A stretch of DNA of 64,000 nt from contig NC_037090.1 in the NCBI RefSeq assembly GCF_002994745.2, positions 11,777,501 to 11,841,500 on the forward strand. The letters run 5' to 3'. This document shows, one piece after another, positions 58,228 through 64,000 of this stretch; positions within the stretch are counted from its first letter, which is position 1, and each line of letters starts with the position of its first letter. The notes beneath the pieces are model-generated. The model was not told the origin of the DNA. It saw nothing but the letters and a program-made list of their open reading frames with translations, and did not search any database. The translations under genes and the position numbers were made by a program. The DNA is from Rosa chinensis (taxonomy: Eukaryota > Streptophyta > Magnoliopsida > Rosales > Rosaceae).

Positions 58228-58987
58228 AACCGCTGCCTGCAAATTCCATCTGCAAGTTCTCTCTGTCCCAAGAAGCCCAGCCCAGAAGTATACAGCCCAG
58301 AAGTAGAAGAGAAGCCTCAGCTCAGCCCAGAATCAACATATCAGCCTTCGGCCCAGAAATAGAAAGGATAGGTCTGAAGCCCAGTAACGAAGCCCACTGA
58401 CACCAGCCCAAGGTCAGCGTCCACGTCAGCATCCTGTCTGCTTGCCGCATCAGCTCCAGACAGTGCCACGTCAGCACGGACCCACTGCCACGTCAGCACC
58501 AGTCAACGTTGGTCAACCCCCGGTCAACGATTTTCCGGCGACTTTTCCTGCCATCTACAGTAACTTTTCCGGTCAAGAATTTCCGACCACTTTTCAAGGT
58601 AAATCTTTTCTAAAAGTTCCCGTTTTTGAAGTTTTACTTTCAATATCTTTTCTTTTTCTCGGGGACTTCCAACATCCCTTCTTCTACCCCCCTTTCTTCT
58701 TCATAGGGGAGACCAAAAAGCCGAACTGTGGGGGTTCGTGCTCACTCCAATCTTGGAGCTTGTAGAGTCCTCCAAACTTAGAGTTTGTTGAGAAGAAAAA
58801 CGATCGACCACATACATCGTTGTTTCGATATAATCCAAAACCCCTCTTCGAATCGGATTTTCTTGGAAGCGACTACGCTCAGAAAATCCCTAATTTCTTG
58901 GAAGCGACTACGCTCAGAAATTTAATAGTTTTTCGTGGTAGCCTTTTTCGCTCCAAAACTAACCCTAATCTTGTGTTGTTTTTCGGG

Positions 58988-60076
58988 ATGAGTTACCTGA
59001 ACAAGTTGAACTTTGTTCCACTAGAGAAAACTGGCGCGGGATACCATAGGTGGGTCCGAGATGTGCGCCAACATCTTAAGGCTGATGGACTTCTGGAAGC
59101 CATCCAAGAGCCTAGTCAGAACGTGCTCTCCATTGAGCAAGCTACTGCTTTTGAAGCAAATCAAGCTAAAGCCATCATTGTCATGACAAGGCATATGAAT
59201 GACGCGCTCCAAAGTGAATACCTCAATGAGGAAGACCCAAGAAAGCTATGGGTAGAACTTGAGCAGCGATTTGGCAACATTCGTGACTCCCTGCTTCCTA
59301 ATTTAGAAGTGCGATGACATAGCCTCCGCTTTTGTGATTTCAAGTCTGTGCTTGATTATAACTCGGAAGCCCTTCGTATCAAGTCTCTGATGGAGTTTTG
59401 TGGCCAAGCCATAACTGATACGATGTTGATCGAGAAGACTCTCTCTACCTTCCCCGTCTCTGCCCTGATGATTTCAAAGAATTATCGGATTGATGTGAAA
59501 GCAGGACGTATGACAAGGTTTCATGAGCTTATTGGCGCCATGAACGTAGCTGAAAATCACGACAACATACTTGTGAAGAACTATAACGCTAGACCCGTGG
59601 GAACTAAGTCTATTCCAGAGTCTAACTATAGTCGCGCCCCCAAGGGAGGACGCAAGGAGCGAAACCCTAAGAGTAGGGACAATTCTGGACGTTCTGGTCC
59701 ATATTCTCGCCCTAAAGAGGAAGAAAATCGCCAAGAGAGGCTTGCACGGAACTGTGGAGGTCAACGTGTAAAGAGAGAGAGAGGCAGTGCCTCCGGTTAT
59801 GGTGGTGAAGCCAGCAAGAGTAATAGTCGTCCAAATCATGCACCAAAAGCATCTCGATCAAGGGAGCCTGACCAAAAAGATGTTTGTCTTCGATGTGGAT
59901 CAAGTGGACATTGGGCAAGGAAGTGTACTGCATCCCAGAATGTTGCAAACGCATACAAGACGTATCGTGAAGCAAGGGAAGCAAATTACATGGAACAAGA
60001 AGATCAAGATGGCGATCTCGATCTAAGGGTGGAAGACTGCAAGGATCAAGACCCAGAAACTGGCGATTTTGATTAA
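58988..60076 (+). pseudogene. Copia copy B gag, with a premature stop
   Basis: The ATG at 58988 (MSYLNKLNFVPLEKTG) begins a UBN2-type copia gag, and HRWVRDVRQHLKADGL is typical of that domain. The frame is interrupted by TGA at 59315-59317 and then continues in the same frame to 60076. A CCHC zinc knuckle CLRCGSSGHWARKC lies near 59887-59928, after a basic Arg/Ser/Gly-rich region. Gag would form the virus-like particle and bind RNA. The stop would remove the nucleic-acid-binding half, so this copy is probably defective. Confidence 0.88.
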
Positions 60077-60441
60077 GTCTTTTTTTATTTTCCAAGAGAT
60101 GTAGGCAATTGCCATATTACTTTTGTAGTAGATGCCAATGATATTAGCCTTTCTTCAAAGTCGGCGTACTCAATGTAAGTGTGATGTCTAGAAAAGTTTT
60201 GAGATAAGTGGTACTTAAGCGAGCTTTGCTCCACTGACATCTCTCTACTCACCTGGTCACATTTACATTGGAATTACCGAAAGGAGTTAGACGACTACCA
60301 TTGTTTTGCATTAACTAGTTTATTGGATTCGATTTTCTTTGGTTAAAGAAACAATGATGTAATTTCATTTGGCTTATTAATAAAAGTTGAGTTCTTTTCT
60401 TTATGACTCCTTTTTTTTAATTATGAGCTTTTCTTTTAGGA
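60077..60441 (+). other. Gag-pol spacer of copia copy B
   Basis: 365 bp with no coding signal lie between the gag stop and the pol frame. It contains a donor-like GTAAGTGTG at about 60176 and an acceptor-like TTTTCTTTTAG ending at 60440, two bases before the pol frame. This suggests pol may be expressed by splicing or internal initiation. Confidence 0.5.
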
Positions 60442-63400
60442 ATGGATGAACTTCAATATTTTGCGGATAGTGCTACTACGCACACCATTCTACGACATAG
60501 GCAATTATTCTTGGAGATGTTGCCTACATATTCCTCTGTGACTATGATGGCTGGGCCATCAAGTTTAGTTCAAGGACATGGAATGGCCCAATTCCTTTTA
60601 CCCAATGGCACCTTGATTAAAGTCACTGGAGCTCTCTACGCTCCTAAGGCAAATTTAACCTTATTAAGCTTTAAAGATATAGGAGCCAACGGATTCCATG
60701 CGGAAACGCATAGTGAGAACGGAATAGAATTCCTTTGCATTACCTCTAATGATTGCGGACGGAAGCGCATCTTAGAGAAGCTTATGTGTCAATCTAGTGG
60801 ATTTTATGTCACTACAATTCGACTAATTGAATCCAATAATATCATCAGAGAAGATCTCTTGGATTCCGACACATATTGGCTTTGGCATGACCGACTAGGA
60901 CATCCTGGTCGTGACATGATGCTCCGTATACTTAAGACTTCACACGGCATCCTTTCTTCAGAGTGAGAAGAAGCAAGAATCAAAAATTGATTCCAGGACT
61001 TAGCAAGACCGCAAAAATTGTAGCTTCTGGCGCTACTGCTGTCTTGGGCCGCGAAAAGGCCGCCCCTGTCCCTAGTGATGACGCCATAAATGGCGCCAAC
61101 CATGAGCATGACGCCATGGTTGCTCCTCCTAGTGGCCATGACGCCACACAAACCTATTTCCATGGCTCTAACGCCATAATGGGAGATGTAGTCACACACT
61201 TTGCTTCTAATAGCGCTACAGACACTTCGGCCCAACCCAAATCCTCATTGGTTGCTTCTAAGGCCCCTCGCTCATTTTGCAAAGCCTGTTCCTTCGGGAA
61301 ATTAGGACCGAGATCGTCCTATGCAAAGGATCCTAAAATACTCATTCCGTTCTTACAGAGAATCCAAGGAGATATATGTGGACCAATTCAACCATCATGC
61401 GGACCTTTTAAATACTTTATGGTATTGGTTGATGCGTCGACACGCTGGTCACATGTCGCGATGTTGTCCACTCGAAATGCTGCTTATGCTAAACTCCTCG
61501 CCCAAATTATCCATCTACGGGCTCACTACCCTGACCATCCTATTAAGTCCATTCGACTTGATAATGCTGGAGAGTTTACATCGAAATTGTTCAATAACTA
61601 TTGCATGTCACTGGGGATTGATGTAGAGCATCCAGTTCCCCATGTTCATACCCAAAATGGTCTCGCAGAAGCCGCTGTCAAACGACTACAGATGATAGCA
61701 CGGACATTGGTTATGCGCACCAATCTCCCTGTTTCTGCTTGGGGATATGCAATAGTGCATGCATCGACTCTAATTCGTTTACGACCCACTGCAACCCAAT
61801 CTTACTCTGCGTTACAGCTAGTGACTGGGTACGACTGTACGAGGCTGATATCTCTCATTTACGCATTTTTGGGTGTGCCATCTATGTGCCTATTACGCCG
61901 CCACAGCGTACTAAGATGGGTCTACAACGACGAATGGGCATATACGTTGGATATGAATCTCCAACCATTGTCCGCTACCTTGAACCCTTGACAGGCGATC
62001 TCTTTACCGCTACATTTGCGGATTGTCACTTTGATGAGACAGTCTTCCCATCGTTAGGGGGAGATAAGAACACAGATGTTCAACAGGAACGACAGGAATT
62101 GTCGTGGTCTGTCCCCACTATGTCTCATCTCGATCCCCGTATCGCACAGTCCGAACTTGAAGTGCGAAGAATAATCGAGCTCCAGAACGTAGCAGACACT
62201 CTGCTTGATGCGTTTTCTGATGTTGCCAAAGTGACGAGATCACACATTCCTGCTGCAAACGTGCCTGCAAAGATCGATGTCCCAAATACTGGACATCACG
62301 CCACTCCTGTGACATCAGGAGATGGCGCCATTGCCCAGCATGGCAATGATGTGGCATCTATGGCCACAGGTCCCGCAAGGAAGCGCGGTAGACCAATTGG
62401 TTCGAAGGATACTCGCCCTAGAAAGAAAGCGAATGAGGCACAAACAAATCCTTTGATCATCGATACTCAAAATACGTCCCATGAGAATGTTCCGGATTAC
62501 GGTTATGTCCAAGAGACATCATTGGGGGACGCCTCAATGTCAGAACCTATCCATGAGAACATAGAGATCTCTGTAAATTATACTAGCGTACATGGGACGT
62601 GGGAAAGAAACTCCATCATCATTGATGATGTATTCGTGTATTCAGTGGCGGGTGAGATTATTGAGACCGATGACATCGAACCACGCTCCGTTGATGAATA
62701 CCAACGTAGAGCTGATTGGCCAAAATGGAAAGATGCGATCCAGGCAGAACTTGATTCTCTAGCGAAAAGAAAGGTATTTGGTAAAGTTGTACCAATACCG
62801 CCCAACACCAAACCAGTTGGTCACAAATGGGTATTCGTTAGAAAGCATAATGAGAAAAACGAGATTGTAAGATACAAAGCTCGCCTTGTGGCGCAAGGCT
62901 TATCACAACGCCCTGGAATCGACTACGAGGAGACCTATTCTCCCGTAATGGACGTCATTACGTTCCGCTACCTTATCAGTTTGGTAGTTTCCGAAAACCT
63001 GAACATGCAACTTATGGATATGGTTACTGCGTATCTATATGGGGATCTAGATATGGAAATATACATGAAGATTCCCGATGGAATTCAGTTACCCAAATCA
63101 AGTGGCTCTAAACCACGGAGCGCGTTTGCGATTAGATTGAAACGCTCACTATATGGATTGAAACAATCCGGACGGATGTGGTATAACCATCTAAGTGACT
63201 ACTTGATTGGAAAGGGATATGTCAACAATGAACTATGCCCATGTGTGTTCATAAAAAGGACAAGTTCTGGATTTGCAATAGTAGCGGTTTATGTTGATGA
63301 CATGAACATAATTGGCACCCTTAAAGAGTTAAGGGAAACCGCTGAACACTTGAAATCCGAGTTTGAGATGAAAGATCTTGGGAAAACACGGTTTTGGCTC

Positions 63401-64000
63401 TGTTTAGAACTTAAGCACCGTAGAGATGGTATCCTGATTCATCAGTCGGCTTATACCCAAAAGATGCTTAGGCGTTTCAACACTGACATGATTAAGCCTT
63501 CAAGCACCCCAATGGTCGTCCGTAGTCTTGATCCAAAGAAGGATCCATTCCGTCCAAAAGATGACGACGAAGAAGTGCTAGAGGCAGAAGTGCCATATCT
63601 AAGTGCAATAGGCGCATTATTGTACTTAGCACAATGCACAAGACCAGATATCTCATTCTCTGTGAACTTGCTAGCTAGATATAGCTCTGCGCCAACACGA
63701 CGCCATTGGACTGGTGTTAAAGATATCTTTCGATACCTAAGTGGTACGATCGATATGAGCTTGTTCTATGCCTACAGAGAGAAGATGGATTTGGACCCAT
63801 CTAGTGTCAGGGACGCCACATATGGTGAACCGCGTTCCCTCTCCCCACCCCAAAACGATGTAAGTGTTTTGGAAGGTTTTGCTGATGCTGGGTACCTCTC
63901 TGACCCACACAAAGGTCACTCCCAAACTGGTTATGTTTTCACCATGGGAAAGACCGCGATATCTTAGAGGTCTACAAAGCAGACCTTAGTCGCTACCTCT
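60442..64000 (+). pseudogene. Copia copy B Pol, with frameshifts and a stop (3' end outside window)
   Basis: The domains are those of copy A plus the N-terminal part that copy A lacks here: a protease-like segment (QYFADSATTHTIL; copia proteases have a similar DSGA/DSGC site, here DSATT) and the GAG-pre-integrase region LWHDRLGHPGRDMM. Breaks are a TGA at 60964-60966 with a frame change to the integrase part, an 8-bp insertion near 61832-61840 with a further frame change, and TAG at 63965-63967 within RNase H, where copy A has TGG. A hydrophilic linker with repeated TGACGCCA motifs lies at 61079-61150. It cannot make a full polyprotein. Confidence 0.9.

Larger units (their letters stand above)
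49052..58987 (+). other. Copia copy B leader, split by the WUS-carrying element
   Basis: The leader is 49052-49389 plus 58233-58987, about 1.09 kb once the insertion and one AACCG copy are removed. A 27-bp direct repeat (TTTCTTGGAAGCGACTACGC) occurs at 58859 and 58893. The sequence is CCAG/CACGTCAGC-rich near 58270-58510, with no ORF of note before the gag ATG at 58988. Confidence 0.65.

Noticed and set aside
1..64000. CRISPR arrays, rRNA genes, bacterial operons
   Set aside because: No such structures are seen; the sequence is plant nuclear in character.

Overview
The window is nuclear DNA of a flowering plant, most likely a dicot. It is AT-rich, its genes carry GT-AG introns, and the gene families (BEL1-like homeodomain, plant LC8 dynein light chain, MIZ1/DUF617, mitochondrial carrier) and repeat families (Ty1/copia, tRNA-Asp-primed LTR elements, MULE MITEs) are plant-type. 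No species is claimed.

Layout. 1-3750 is the 3' part of a Ty1/copia element (copy A), followed at 3886-5980 by a solo LTR with a 5-bp target duplication. 5986-12442 is gene-poor and holds the last three exons of an unidentified gene, two MULE-type MITEs, a CACTA-like end and a decayed LINE piece. 12448-21133 is an LTR element without recognisable gag/pol. Its 5' LTR was hit by a poly(A) retroposon and by a Pack-MULE carrying triplicated alpha-tubulin exon fragments; its interior holds a MITE, another retroposon and an irregular GTTGCCT array. 21139-32615 is intergenic, with two more retroposons and a MITE. 32616-48100 is the host gene island: a BEL1-like homeodomain gene (+), a mitochondrial carrier gene (+), an LC8-type dynein light chain gene (-) and a MIZ1-like gene (-, one apparent frameshift). 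48872-64000 is a second copia element (copy B). Its leader is split by a young LTR element at 49390-58227 (minus orientation, target duplication AACCG).

The most interesting object is that young element. It has ~1.95-kb LTRs that look almost identical, a primer-binding site complementary to the 3' end of tRNA-Asp, a polypurine tract and no gag-pol. Its interior carries an intact, intronless WUSCHEL-clade homeobox ORF of 203 codons, antisense to the element, with its own TATA box and G-boxes. Head-to-head with it is a 176-codon ORF of unknown function whose first residues resemble the histone H3 tail. Both lie between two degenerate direct repeats of element sequence. The solo LTR at 3886-5980 is an older relative, so the family has been active here more than once.

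The host genes are unrelated in function and do not form a pathway. The rest of the window is a record of nested transposition, dated by target duplications: an LTR element was hit by a retroposon and a Pack-MULE, and a copia element was hit by the WUS-carrying element.
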